From assembly GCA_000620205.1 (NCBI GenBank), contig JHVP01000001.1, forward strand, positions 310,001 to 374,000: DNA of 64,000 nt. Direction: 5' to 3'. The notes beneath the pieces were generated by a model that was given only the letters and a program-made list of their open reading frames with translations, had not been told where the DNA came from and did not search any database. The stretch comes from Geodermatophilaceae bacterium URHA0031. GTDB taxonomy: Bacteria; Actinomycetota; Actinomycetes; Mycobacteriales; Geodermatophilaceae. This document shows positions 28,474 to 36,654 of this stretch, one piece after another. A program made the position numbers and the translations under genes. How positions within the stretch are numbered: the first letter of the stretch is position 1; each line of letters starts with the position of its first letter.

Positions 28474-28804
28474 CGCTCACGCCGTCCCGGTGGTGGCTGA
28501 ACGCCCGGGCATCGGGTCGGGGTCTCTCGTTGACGTCATCTGCTCGGTGGTCCTGTCCTCGTCCCGTCGCCGAACCGCCGGCGCCCTGCTCTCTGCAGGT
28601 GGCTGCCGGGCCGCCGTGCGCGGGTCCGCGCCCGTGCCCAGCGCGGGCAGCCGTTCCACCACGATCCTCAGGACGGCTGACCCGCGCATTCGGCAGGACT
28701 GCCCATCTTCTCGACGACGTCGTCGCACGATCGGGGCCCGAGCTGGAGGTCTCACGACCGGGGCGCAGGAGAGCTCCCGCCCCGTCGATCCCCGCGGCAG
28801 GGAG
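28474..28804. other. 331-bp divergent spacer with a dyad copy
   Basis: It lies between GDPD and the msrA leader ORF. The only structure seen is the dyad at 28689-28706. Open frames crossing it look like shadow sequence. Confidence 0.5.
28689..28706. promoter_or_regulatory. 18-bp dyad operator candidate, copy 8
   Basis: TTCGGCAGGACTGCCCAT matches the perfect copy at 15 of 18 positions and lies 99 bases before the msrA leader ORF. Confidence 0.5.
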
Positions 28805-28906
28805 ATGATGACGACCGACGCGGAGCACGCCGGGCACCGAGGAGGAAACACCGGACCGGGTATCGGTGTTCACCGGTCGTGCTGGACAAGAAGGAGGCAC
28901 ACGTGA
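28805..28906 (+). CDS. Small leader ORF coupled to msrA
   Basis: A 33-residue ORF ([10 protein letters not shown] at the start, ending WTRRRHT) with CAGGGAG before two adjacent ATGs. Its stop overlaps the msrA GTG by four bases (GTGA), so ribosomes finishing it would restart on msrA. It contains one Cys and several His and Arg residues. It lies 99 bases after a dyad, the spacing seen for other members of that set. It may be a regulatory leader peptide or simply a coupling device; no family is recognisable. Confidence 0.5.
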   Translation: MMTTDAEHAGHRGGNTGPGIGVHRSCWTRRRHT

Positions 28907-29418
28907 CCACTGAGACCGCGATCCTCGCCGGCGGCTGCTTCTGGGGCGCCCAGGAGCTGCTGCGCAAGCGCCCGGGGGTCCTCGCCACCCGGGTCGGGTA
29001 CTCCGGCGGCGACATCCCCAACGCCACGTACCGGAACCACGGTGACCACGCCGAGGCGGTCGAGATCGTCTTCGACCCCGAGGTGATCTCCTACCGGGAG
29101 CTGCTGGAGTTCTTCTTCCAGATCCACGACCCGTCGACGAAGGACCGGCAGGGCAACGACCTGGGCCGGAGCTACCGCTCGGCGATCTTCTACACCAGCG
29201 ACGAGCAGCGGCTCGTCGCGCTCGACACGATCGCCGACGTCGACGCCTCGGGCATCTGGCCCGGCAAGGTCGTGACCGAGGTGACGCCGGCAGGCCCGTT
29301 CTGGGAGGCCGAGGAGGAGCACCAGGACTACCTGCAGAAGATCCCCTTCGGCTACACGTGCCACTACGTGCGCCCCGACTGGGTGCTCCCGCGTCGCGAG
29401 GCGCAGACCACCCGGTGA
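28903..29418 (+). CDS. msrA: Peptide methionine sulfoxide reductase A
   Basis: A 171-residue MsrA, of normal length. It reduces methionine-S-sulfoxide in proteins with thioredoxin. The catalytic Cys is in [12 protein letters not shown] (about residue 12), and [17 protein letters not shown] and [13 protein letters not shown] are family motifs. GTG 28903 has AAGGAGG six bases upstream and overlaps the leader ORF; the frame extends to 28879, but that part would sit over the ribosome-binding site. It ends before a strong hairpin terminator. It repairs oxidised protein, fitting the stress-gene neighbourhood. Confidence 0.95.
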   Translation: MTTETAILAGGCFWGAQELLRKRPGVLATRVGYSGGDIPNATYRNHGDHAEAVEIVFDPEVISYRELLEFFFQIHDPSTKDRQGNDLGRSYRSAIFYTSDEQRLVALDTIADVDASGIWPGKVVTEVTPAGPFWEAEEEHQDYLQKIPFGYTCHYVRPDWVLPRREAQTTR

Positions 29419-29432
29419 CCTGAGGTCCCACT

Positions 29433-29481
29433 GCGACGCGAGGGGGACGTCTCCGGAAGGAGGCGTCCCCCTCTGCGTCGC
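29433..29481 (+). terminator. Strong hairpin terminator after msrA
   Basis: GCGACGCGAGGGGGACG (29433-29449) pairs with CGTCCCCCTC-T-GCGTCGC (29464-29481), about 17 pairs with one extra T. There is no U-tract, as is common in GC-rich actinobacteria. Confidence 0.8.
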
Positions 29482-29578
29482 CCTGCCTCCGCCCGACGCG
29501 GACGTGACGGGTGGGACACCTGCGAGCCGTGAGGCGCGGCGCCACCACGGGCGCCCATGGCGTGCGCACGATGAGCGC

Positions 29579-30496
29579 ATGCCCGCCCGACCGGACGCCG
29601 TCGCCGCACTGCCGACTGCGCCGGGCATCTACCGCTTCCGGGACGACGGCGGCCGCGTGCTCTACGTCGGGCGGGCCGGCGAGCTGCGCCGTCGGGTCAG
29701 CTCCTACTGGGGCGACCTGCGGGACCGCCGCCACCTGCGACGGATGATGCTCCGGGTCGCCCGGATCGAGGCGCTGGTCTGCGACTCCGTACACGAGGCG
29801 GCCTGGGCCGAACGCAACCTGCTCGAGCGGTCGCTGCCACCGTGGAACCGGATCGTCGGCGGCCTGGAGGTCCCTGTCTGCATCCGCCTCGACCCCTCGC
29901 CGGAGGCGCCCCGGCTCGGCCTCGCCTCCACGCACCGGCCGGCACCAGGGGTCCGCTGCTTCGGGCCCTACCTCGGGGCCCGGAAGGTGCAGCTGGCCGT
30001 GTCCGGACTCGAACGGCTGTACCCGGTCGGCCACGCCGGCCCGGCCCGCACCGCCGGCGAGCGGGAGCTGGCGCGGGCGCGCGGCGGGCAGGACACCCCC
30101 GTGGCACAGCTGGCGAGCGCGGTGGCGTCCGTGCTGGACCGCGAGCCGACAGCGGTCGCCGACGCGCTGGCAGCGCTGACCGCCCGGCGCGACGCCGCGG
30201 CCGGTGCGCAGGCCTACGAGGCGGCGGCCCGGCTCCAGGAGGAGATCGAGGCGGTCGAGTGGGTGGTCGCGCCGCAGCGGGTCACCGCGCCCGCCGAGAA
30301 CGGCGACCGGGACGTCGCCGCCTGGGGGGACGACGTCCTGGTCCGGCTGCGGATCCGGAACGGCCGACTCCGTGCCTGGGAGCAGGAGACCTGCTCCCAG
30401 GCGGTGCCCGGCACCCGGGCGCCCGACGGGTGGGTGCCCTTCCTGCGTCGCAACGCGGAACTGGCCGCCCGGCTGGCAGCGCTGCCCGTCAGTTGA
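29579..30496 (+). CDS. Stand-alone GIY-YIG (UvrC N-terminal-like) nuclease
   Basis: A 305-residue protein. The GIY-YIG nuclease fold spans about 13-95 (GIYRFRDDGG, VLYVGRAGELRRRVSSYW, a catalytic Glu in AWAERNLLE). A UVR-like segment AYEAAARLQEEIEAVE lies near 222-237. The RNase H-like and helix-hairpin-helix domains of full UvrC are absent, so it resembles the N-terminal half of UvrC or Cho-type proteins that make one incision at DNA damage. ATG 29579 was chosen to start at PARPDAVAALP; no strong ribosome-binding site is present. It stands alone. Confidence 0.85.
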   Translation: MPARPDAVAALPTAPGIYRFRDDGGRVLYVGRAGELRRRVSSYWGDLRDRRHLRRMMLRVARIEALVCDSVHEAAWAERNLLERSLPPWNRIVGGLEVPVCIRLDPSPEAPRLGLASTHRPAPGVRCFGPYLGARKVQLAVSGLERLYPVGHAGPARTAGERELARARGGQDTPVAQLASAVASVLDREPTAVADALAALTARRDAAAGAQAYEAAARLQEEIEAVEWVVAPQRVTAPAENGDRDVAAWGDDVLVRLRIRNGRLRAWEQETCSQAVPGTRAPDGWVPFLRRNAELAARLAALPVS

Positions 30497-30704
30497 GCTG
30501 GTCCACCGCGGGGGGCCCACGCCCCGTCCGGGGGCCGTCCAGCAATCGGAGCGTGCGCGGTGGCCGCGGGTCCCAGCGATCTGGACCACAGCGACCGGTG
30601 ACCGTGTCGACCGGGCCGTGACCTGCCCGGCCCGCGCCGGGGCAGGTCCTGGACGGACCTCACGGCGAGCGGACCCAGCGGCCGTCTGGTGCCACGTCGG
30701 CGAT

Positions 30705-30719
30705 CTCCGCCCTGAAGGC
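30705..30719. repeat. Small inverted repeat CCGCC-CTGAA-GGCGG
   Basis: Perfect five-base arms around CTGAA. The same GCCCTGAAGGCGGC core recurs near 32447-32460 in another intergenic stretch. Confidence 0.4.
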
Positions 30720-31173
30720 GGCTTGAAGGCCACCTGCCGCCAGCTTGCACCGCCCCCGCCAAGGGGTGTCTCTGGAGGCCTTCGCAGATTATGTGAAGGT
30801 CCATCCGGCCCGGCGGTGAGGTGGCGCCCCGGCGTCACGAGTTCGTATCAGGAGCCGCCGAGGACGTCACCCGGAGGCGACCCACGGCGCGTTCCCGAAC
30901 GGGGGTCCGGTGCGCTTCCCGCACCTCCGGCAGATCTTGTCGTCCACCCTCGCGGGCTGCTCGCCGTCAGGATGTCGCTGGACGTAGGAGTGAAACCCGA
31001 ACCAGCACCGCAGTGGCTTCCGAGTCATGTACCGACGCTAGGAGTCGCCGCTTCCGCCGGGAAGGGACTTACGGACCGGCGCGGCAGGCCCTCGCCGCTG
31101 ACTCTGGGCGTCTGCTTGGCGCCTCTGCTCTGGAACCCCTGGCGGGTCGAGGTGGGGAGGACTCGCCCTACTG

Positions 31174-31195
31174 TCCCTGAGTGGGCCGCTCGAGG
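31174..31195. repeat. AGTGGGCCG hairpin repeat, copy 1
   Basis: CCCTGAG-TGGGCCG-CTCGAGG. The consensus would pair CCCTGAG with CTCAGGG around the loop TGGGCCG; this copy has one changed base pair. Confidence 0.6.
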
Positions 31196-31399
31196 TCGCG
31201 TGGCTGTTCCGCTGGACGGGCGCGCAGACGTGGTGTGGAACGACCGGCCACATGCACGTCGTCGCCCGACTCCATGTCCTCTCCCCGACGGATGCCGGCT
31301 GTGGCCGACCAAAGCATCCAGCCACCCGTGATTCTCGCGCACCACAGCGACTACGGCTGAGACTCTGGTCATGGCCGGCGAGGGCCTCCGTCAGGGCGG

Positions 31400-32335
31400 T
31401 CAGCCGGGCAAGCCGGCCAGGAACGCTGCCGCCTGTTCTCGCCCCGCGCCGAACAGCCGGCGCAGGAACGCCGGCCTGCGGTCCAGCTTGCTGGCCACGT
31501 CCAGGTCGAGGGCGAGGTCGATCTCACGGATCTCGATCCGCCGGTACGGATCGCCGAGGCGGTCGGCCCACTGGTTGACCTTGCGGATGAAGTACAGCTC
31601 CTGCTCCAGCGAGAGGTTTCCGGCCAGCTCGTTCCGCCGGTCCGCGATGTCGCCCACGGTCCTGGGCTCGGTCGCCCGGGCGCGCGGGTTGATCCGGATC
31701 ACCCAGATCTCCTCCGGACCGGCATCGGGCAGTTCGCGCACCGGCGGGTTCTGGCTGAACAGCCCGTCCCAGTAGTACCGGCCCCCCTCCTCGACGGCGC
31801 GGAACAGCAGCGGGACGGCGGCCGAGGCCAGCACGGCGTTCACGGTGATCTCCCGGCGTCGGCTGGAGAACGCTTTGAAGTCCCCGGACAGGACGTCGGC
31901 GGCGCCCAGGAGCAGCAGCGGCTGGTCCTCCGGCGGGGACTCCTGCAGCCGGGCCAGCCGGTCGGCGTCCACATGCCGGGTCAGCAGGTCGGTGAAGGCG
32001 GGACCGGCCACATCCGGATAGGCGTAAGGGCTCACCGTCGGCAGCGCCACCCGCCCCTCCAACCGGGCCAGACCCACCAGCCAGGCGTTCGCCGCCCTGT
32101 CGCCCAGCGAGGTCGCCGCGGTGTCCTCCCAGAAGCGCTCCAGCAGCCGTCCGGCCTCGGTTGCCCCGCCGGTCAGCAAGCCGTACCAGGCCAGCAGCGC
32201 GCACACCGCCCCACCCGAGGTACCCGACAGCGCCACGACCCGGTGCTTCTCATCAGCCAGCAGACGCTGCAGCACACCACCGGTGAAAGCCGTGTGGCTG
32301 CCGCCGCCCTGACAGGCCAGCGCGACCGTCCTCAT
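31400..32335 (-). CDS. Patatin-like phospholipase
   Basis: A 311-residue patatin-domain protein. The oxyanion hole is ACQGGGSHTAFTGGVL at the N-terminus, the nucleophile Ser is in ALSGTSGGAVCALL (about 47), and the partner Asp is in YYWDGLFSQNPP (about 195), with Leu where DG(G/A) is usual. Family members release fatty acids from lipids. There is no signal peptide or membrane helix. ATG 32335 places the oxyanion loop at residue 8, as in relatives; the open frame continues to 32419. It is flanked by non-coding stretches carrying small repeats. Confidence 0.9.
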   Translation of the reverse strand: MRTVALACQGGGSHTAFTGGVLQRLLADEKHRVVALSGTSGGAVCALLAWYGLLTGGATEAGRLLERFWEDTAATSLGDRAANAWLVGLARLEGRVALPTVSPYAYPDVAGPAFTDLLTRHVDADRLARLQESPPEDQPLLLLGAADVLSGDFKAFSSRRREITVNAVLASAAVPLLFRAVEEGGRYYWDGLFSQNPPVRELPDAGPEEIWVIRINPRARATEPRTVGDIADRRNELAGNLSLEQELYFIRKVNQWADRLGDPYRRIEIREIDLALDLDVASKLDRRPAFLRRLFGAGREQAAAFLAGLPG

Positions 32336-32446
32336 CCGCGACGCCCTCCCCCCGGACCAGAGGCAACCATCTCCCAGCCCGACGGCTCCCACCCCACCAG
32401 TCGCCACCGGATGGTCCAAGCCTGCCCCAGCCGCGCACGACTACGC

Positions 32447-32460
32447 CCTGAAGGCGGCCT
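32447..32460. repeat. Second copy of the CTGAA small inverted repeat
   Basis: CGCC-CTGAA-GGCG arms, with the same core as 30705-30719, in the spacer between the patatin and a small membrane protein gene. Confidence 0.35.
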
Positions 32461-32579
32461 ATCGGACAGTTGGACAAGGAACTCAGTGTGCGCCTTCAGT
32501 GCCCAGGGGGCACAACACATGTCGTCTCGGATAGGTGTCGCCGGGCAAATGCCGGAGAGATGGTGCGGTGGGTACCAGC

Positions 32580-32933
32580 TCAGAAGGCGCGCGCCACGAT
32601 GACGACGAGAACCAAGGCTGCGAGGGCGGCGAAGGCGAGAGCAACGGCGAGCGCGGCTGGGTGCCGGATCCCGGCGCGGGACTCCCCGGGGGCGTAGTCG
32701 CGGACGTGGTTGTGTCGGTCCAGGACGAGGGCCACCACTCCCATGGGCACAGCCGTGGTCAGCAAGCCGATGCCGATCCACGCAGTCGTCGACTGCCGCT
32801 CGACGTCCCAGTACATGCCGCTGTCCGGCGCTACCGCGGCGATGAGGTAGAGAAGTCCGAAGAGAAGCAAGACCCAGCTCAGGCCCGCAACAGCGCGCAG
32901 GATGTCCTCGTGTCCCCTCACGGCCTGTCTCAT
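32580..32933 (-). CDS. Small membrane protein, function unknown
   Basis: A 117-residue protein with three hydrophobic helices: VAGLSWVLLLFGLLYLIAAV (about 16-35), IGIGLLTTAVPMGVVALVL (about 53-71) and a C-terminal run AALAVALAFAALAALVLVVI (about 93-112). No family is recognised. ATG 32933 follows GAGGACGG at a good distance; GTG 32948 is a five-codon longer option. It stands alone between a patatin and a methyltransferase gene, both on the same strand but separated by gaps with repeats. Confidence 0.6.
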   Translation of the reverse strand: MRQAVRGHEDILRAVAGLSWVLLLFGLLYLIAAVAPDSGMYWDVERQSTTAWIGIGLLTTAVPMGVVALVLDRHNHVRDYAPGESRAGIRHPAALAVALAFAALAALVLVVIVARAF

Positions 32934-33155
32934 GGCCGCCGTCCTCACCAGTCAGCGCTCCTGCTGCTTGACCGCTGAGGCTATACCTCCATGCACGCCT
33001 GGTGAAGGTTCGGCCTCACCTGGACAGGCCTGCGACCCCTCTGCGCCACCTGGCAGCCATAGGGGAGTGTCCTCCGACATGCATTCGAGCAGCGGGAACA
33101 TCGTGCGACGTCACCGGCCGACACGTCCGCTCCGCGCCTCCTGAGCCACAGCTAT

Positions 33156-33176
33156 CCCTGAGTGGGCCGTTGAGGG
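33156..33176. repeat. AGTGGGCCG hairpin repeat, copy 2
   Basis: CCCTGAGTGGGCCGTTGAGGG lies in the 290-bp spacer between the small membrane protein and methyltransferase genes. Confidence 0.6.
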
Positions 33177-33224
33177 CGACCCGCCGCCGCGTCCCACAGG
33201 GCGGCCCGGGACAGTCTCGCGCCG

Positions 33225-34007
33225 CTACTCAGCGACGGCGAGGAAGCAGTACCGGTTCACGCTGAACAGGTAGTCGTCCTCCGCGCCGCGCTCCCGCAGG
33301 TCGGCCATCCAGGCATCGACATCCTCATCAGTCAATCCCTGTCGGCCGCTCACGAATTGCGCGATCATCTCCATGTTCAGCGCGCTGAAGGTGTTCGGCT
33401 CGAAACTGGAGTTGAACAACGGGATCAGGTGCCGCCCGGTCACTCGGAGCCTGGCGCGTCGCAGATGCCCGGGCAACGTGCAGGGCAGGTGAGGATGCAC
33501 GAGGTGCTCCTCCCAGGCGGCCATGACGCGGCGATGCCGCTGGCGATCGGCGGCGTGCCACACCACCGAGTCCCAGTCGGTGTCGAGGACGAGAGCGCGT
33601 CCACCAAGCCGAAGCACGCGACGCAGTTCCGACAGGGCCCGCGGGATGTCTGCTATGTACTCATAGACCTGGGTCGCCACCGCGGCATCGAAAGCACCGT
33701 CCCCGTACGGCAACTCCACGGCATCGCCGTCGTCGATCCTGGCCCACGGCCGGGTCCCGATCACGTCTCGGGCGACGGCGTTCATGGGCGGGCTCTGGTC
33801 GAGCCCGTGGACAGCGCCGCTGGCCCCGACGACGTCGGCCAACGACGCCACGAGGAAGCCGGGTCCTGAACCGATGTCGAGGACGCGCTCTCCCGGCTGG
33901 GCGGCGAGGAGGGCGAGGACCCTGGCGCGCTGCTGCACGACGTCCGGGGTGGCGTACAACCTCAGGATGTGGCGAGCGCCGTTCTCGTCGAACTGGAGCA
34001 TCGACAT
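33225..34007 (-). CDS. SAM-dependent methyltransferase
   Basis: A 260-residue class I methyltransferase of the UbiE/Methyltransf_11 type. Motif I is VLDIGSGPGFLVASLADVVG (about 42-61), motif II region GLDQSPPMN, motif III DGDAVELPYGDGAFDAA, and LRVLRLGGRALVLDTDW follows. Small-molecule methylation is likely; the acceptor is unknown. ATG 34007 (MSMLQFDENGARH) has GGAGG nearby. The C-terminus is complete with SVNRYCFLAVAE. Confidence 0.88.
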   Translation of the reverse strand: MSMLQFDENGARHILRLYATPDVVQQRARVLALLAAQPGERVLDIGSGPGFLVASLADVVGASGAVHGLDQSPPMNAVARDVIGTRPWARIDDGDAVELPYGDGAFDAAVATQVYEYIADIPRALSELRRVLRLGGRALVLDTDWDSVVWHAADRQRHRRVMAAWEEHLVHPHLPCTLPGHLRRARLRVTGRHLIPLFNSSFEPNTFSALNMEMIAQFVSGRQGLTDEDVDAWMADLRERGAEDDYLFSVNRYCFLAVAE

Positions 34008-34255
34008 GTCAGACCTCCTGCCCGGGGCGGACGCGTGACAGGACCAGGTCTGGCAGCTGCGCCCGGTACGGCTTTCCCATAGTGGCCGCTCAAGGACACC
34101 CGCAGCGGAGCGTGACCGTTGGGTGCTACGGCCTGGGCTAGCGTGGTCCACCAGCCGCTTCCCGTGAGGATCGAGGTGACGGCCAGCGCCAGCGTGACTA
34201 CTGCCCCACTGATGGCCATCACGGCCAATGGGTCCTTGACCTGGGGCTCCGCCAT
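33962..34255 (-). CDS. Doubtful small membrane ORF upstream of the methyltransferase
   Basis: A 97-residue ORF whose first 45 residues look real (MAEPQVKDPLAVMAISGAVV then a hydrophobic helix ending LTGSG). The rest crosses a hairpin repeat (34076-34096) and becomes Arg/Pro/Ser-rich, overlapping the methyltransferase start by 46 bases. It could be a small membrane protein whose 3' end was replaced when the repeat arrived, or chance coding. Confidence 0.35.
   Translation of the reverse strand: MAEPQVKDPLAVMAISGAVVTLALAVTSILTGSGWWTTLAQAVAPNGHAPLRVSLSGHYGKAVPGAAARPGPVTRPPRAGGLTCRCSSSTRTALATS
34076..34096. repeat. AGTGGGCCG hairpin repeat, copy 3
   Basis: CCCATAGTGGCCGCTCAAGGA is a shortened variant with one G lost from the loop, inside the doubtful small ORF. 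Confidence 0.5.
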
Positions 34256-34288
34256 GCCAACACACCATGGCGCGGAGTCCGCGCGCGG

Positions 34289-34311
34289 CTCATAGTGGGC
34301 CGGTCAGGGAC
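34289..34311. repeat. AGTGGGCCG hairpin repeat, copy 4
   Basis: CTCATAGTGGGCCGGTCAGGGAC, between the doubtful membrane ORF and the cupin gene. Confidence 0.55.
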
Positions 34312-34361
34312 ACCAGCGCCCGACTGCCCCAGGGGCGGCTTTGGAGACAATCCGGGTGTGG

Positions 34362-34814
34362 TCAGGCCGACCAGGTGATGCCGTACTCCCGTGAGGCTCG
34401 CACGTAGGCCTCGTCCATCGGCCCGCCGCTCCCCGCGGCCTCGGCCAGGATCCGGAAAAACCCCTCGAAGCCCGCAGGGGTCATGATGCTGAGCAGCCGC
34501 CCGGAACCCGGTACCAGGCGCCGGTGGGCATGAGGGATTCCACGGGGCAAGAAGACGAGGCCGCCCGGACCGAGCTGGTATTCCTCGTCCCCGCACACGA
34601 ACACGTGGTCGCCCTCGAGGACATAGAACATCTCGTCCTCACGGGAGTGCACATGAAACGGGGTGTCGAGCAGCGGCGGCACTTCTTCCAAAGCGGTGAA
34701 GGAGCCGCCGGTGCTGTCGGCTGCCGCTCGGACGATGATGGTGGTCTCACCGAAGACCAGCCGCTCTCCCTGGTCGGGGGGAAAGGCAAACGGCGCTACG
34801 GGCGAAGGTGCCAC
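34362..34814 (-). CDS. Cupin-domain protein
   Basis: A 150-residue single-domain cupin. The metal-binding motif 1 is PFHVHSREDEMFYVLEG (two His and a Glu) and motif 2 has PRGIPHAHR. It resembles quercetin-dioxygenase-like cupins, but activity cannot be assigned. GTG 34814 starts the protein at MAPSPVAPFAFPP. It is flanked on both sides by AGTGGGCCG repeats (34289-34311 and 34947-34969). Confidence 0.88.
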   Translation of the reverse strand: MAPSPVAPFAFPPDQGERLVFGETTIIVRAAADSTGGSFTALEEVPPLLDTPFHVHSREDEMFYVLEGDHVFVCGDEEYQLGPGGLVFLPRGIPHAHRRLVPGSGRLLSIMTPAGFEGFFRILAEAAGSGGPMDEAYVRASREYGITWSA

Positions 34815-35142
34815 AGCGGCACGCTACGCCGCCCACCGGCGCCGGGAAGCACTTCTGCTGCGGACCTCTTGTCGATGAGGGCGGAGCGGTCGGGACGTTC
34901 ACGACGGCTAGGGGGGCAAGCCGCGAAGGCGCGGGCGGGCGAACCGTCCCGGAGTGGGCCGCTGTGGGAGACAGGGCGGTCTATGGCACACCGGCCAGGT
35001 CGGGCGCCGGAGCGGGTCGCGGCAGGATCGGCGGACGTCCCCGGCCGCCTGCTGCACAGAGGCGCGCGGACGGGGTTCCGCGTTTCGCTCCCCCGCGGGA
35101 GGGTCGACGTCGCCATCCAGTCGGCCGACCGAGGGAGCGGAC
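34815..35142. other. 328-bp spacer between divergent genes
   Basis: Apart from the hairpin repeat at 34947-34969, nothing structured was seen. Open frames here give Arg/Gly-rich translations and are not called. Confidence 0.45.
34947..34969. repeat. AGTGGGCCG hairpin repeat, copy 5
   Basis: GTCCCGGAGTGGGCCGCTGTGGG, between the divergent cupin and hydrolase genes; the arms are degraded but the loop is intact. Confidence 0.5.
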
Positions 35143-35928
35143 ATGGCTTCGTACGTGCAGACGGGTCCGGTCACCACCTGGTACGAGGAGCACGGGGACG
35201 GCGAACCACTGGTGCTGCTGCACGGCGGCCTGGTGGACGCCCGCTTCTTCGAGCCGAACCTGAAGCCGCTGGCCGAGCGGTTCCACGTGTACACCCCCGA
35301 GCGGCGCGGTCACGGGCACACGGCCGACGTCGAGGGGCCGATCACCTACCAGCTGATGACCGACGACACCATCGCCTTCCTCAACCAGGTCATCGGCGGG
35401 CCGTCGGACCTGGTCGGGCACAGCGACGGCGCTTTCATCGCGATGCTCATCGCGATCCAGCGCCCCGACCTGGTCAATCGGCTGGTCATGATCAGCGGCG
35501 GGTTCGACAAGTCCGGCGAGGCCGCGCCGGACATGGAGTTCGACGTCGATCAGGTGGTGCAGTTCCTCGGCACGGCCTACGGCGAGGTGTCACCGGACGG
35601 CGAGGCGCACTTCCCGGTCGTCGCGGCGAAGATCGGCGAACTGATGGAGAAGGAGCCGCACGAGGACATCGCCGAACTGGGGAAGATCCGCGCCCGCTCG
35701 CTGGTCATGTTCTCCGACGACGACCTGATGACGCTCGAGCACGCGGTGGCCATGTTCGACGCGATCCCGGGCGCGGAGTTCGCCGTCGTCCCCGGGACGT
35801 CGCACTTCCTCACCCAGGAGAAGCCGCACCTGGTGAACGCGCTCGTCCTGGACTTCCTGACCAACGAGCCGGTGCCGACCGTGGCCCCGATCCGGCGGGC
35901 TCAGAAGGAGGCCTTGCCGCAGCCGTAG
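35143..35928 (+). CDS. Alpha/beta hydrolase
   Basis: A 261-residue alpha/beta-hydrolase-fold protein. HGGLVDARFF provides the oxyanion region, GHSDGAFIAML the nucleophile elbow (Ser about 98), SDDDLMT the acid residue and GTSHFLTQE the catalytic His. No cap insertion stands out. The substrate is unknown. ATG 35143 follows GAGGGAGCGGAC; the frame extends upstream to 34954 through non-conserved sequence. It ends in TAG. Confidence 0.88.
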   Translation: MASYVQTGPVTTWYEEHGDGEPLVLLHGGLVDARFFEPNLKPLAERFHVYTPERRGHGHTADVEGPITYQLMTDDTIAFLNQVIGGPSDLVGHSDGAFIAMLIAIQRPDLVNRLVMISGGFDKSGEAAPDMEFDVDQVVQFLGTAYGEVSPDGEAHFPVVAAKIGELMEKEPHEDIAELGKIRARSLVMFSDDDLMTLEHAVAMFDAIPGAEFAVVPGTSHFLTQEKPHLVNALVLDFLTNEPVPTVAPIRRAQKEALPQP

Positions 35929-36058
35929 CCCCGGTGGAGGTCGGCGCGGCGCGCGCCCGTGGCCGTGCTCGAGCAGGGACGTGAGAGTCGAGCCGTAATC
36001 AGGCCGGCCGTTCTAGGGTCAGTACGTCGGGATCGCTCTCCTGCGAGGGGATGATCCG

Positions 36059-36520
36059 ATGACCGCGGAGATGAGGACCTCCATCGACATCGACGCGACG
36101 CCCGAGCGGGTGTGGCAGGTGCTGACCGATGTGCGCGCCTACCCGGAATGGATGCCGCTCGGCGCCAGCGCAGAGGGAACGGTGGCCACAGGTGGTCGGC
36201 TGTCAGTCACCGTTCCGCTGTGGAACGGCCTGATGCGCCGAACGCTGCACCTCACGGTTCTGGAGGTGGATCCCCCGCGGCGGCTGCGGTTGCGGGGCAT
36301 GGCGGCCCGGTGGGGGCTGCCAGGCCTCCTCGCCATCGAGCGCACCTTCACCATCGCGCCCCGCGACGGTGGTGTGCGGCTCTGGCAGCAGACGTACTTC
36401 CGAGGGGTCCTCGTCCCTGTCATCACTCCCTGGGCGAACGGCCAGCGCCTTCAGGCTGGCCGAGCGATGGAAGCGCTCAAGGACCACGCCGAGGGCACGG
36501 ACAACGCGCGCAGGGTGTGA
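36059..36520 (+). CDS. SRPBCC family protein (polyketide cyclase/START-like)
   Basis: A 153-residue SRPBCC protein. It begins with RTSIDIDATPERVWQVLTDV, the usual first strand and helix of this fold, with YPEWMPLG following. The C-terminal long helix GRAMEALKDHAE is present. Such proteins bind hydrophobic ligands in a cavity; some are cyclases or toxins, many unassigned. ATG 36059 has GAGGGG six bases upstream. It stands alone between two divergently organised blocks. Confidence 0.85.
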   Translation: MTAEMRTSIDIDATPERVWQVLTDVRAYPEWMPLGASAEGTVATGGRLSVTVPLWNGLMRRTLHLTVLEVDPPRRLRLRGMAARWGLPGLLAIERTFTIAPRDGGVRLWQQTYFRGVLVPVITPWANGQRLQAGRAMEALKDHAEGTDNARRV

Positions 36521-36654
36521 CCCCCACTGCCCTCGACGAGCAGCTGGGGCACGTGGCTCGGTGATCGGGCGGAACCGGCGGGTGGCGGAGCGGTCAGCGT
36601 CGCGATCGCCGTGCGCGCGTCCTCCCCGCCCAACGGCCGCCATCCTTGGCCCGT

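Larger units (their letters stand above)
30497..31399. other. About 900 bp without a convincing gene
   Basis: All frames here give Arg/Pro-rich shadow translations. It contains a CCGCC-CTGAA-GGCGG hairpin at 30705-30719, an unusually A/T-rich patch near 30786-30803, and an AGTGGGCCG hairpin repeat at 31174-31195. No tRNA-like structure was seen. Confidence 0.5.

Noticed and set aside
30786-30803. A possible attachment site in the locally A/T-rich patch of the 30.5-31.4 kb gap
   Set aside because: No matching direct repeat, tRNA or integrase gene was found.
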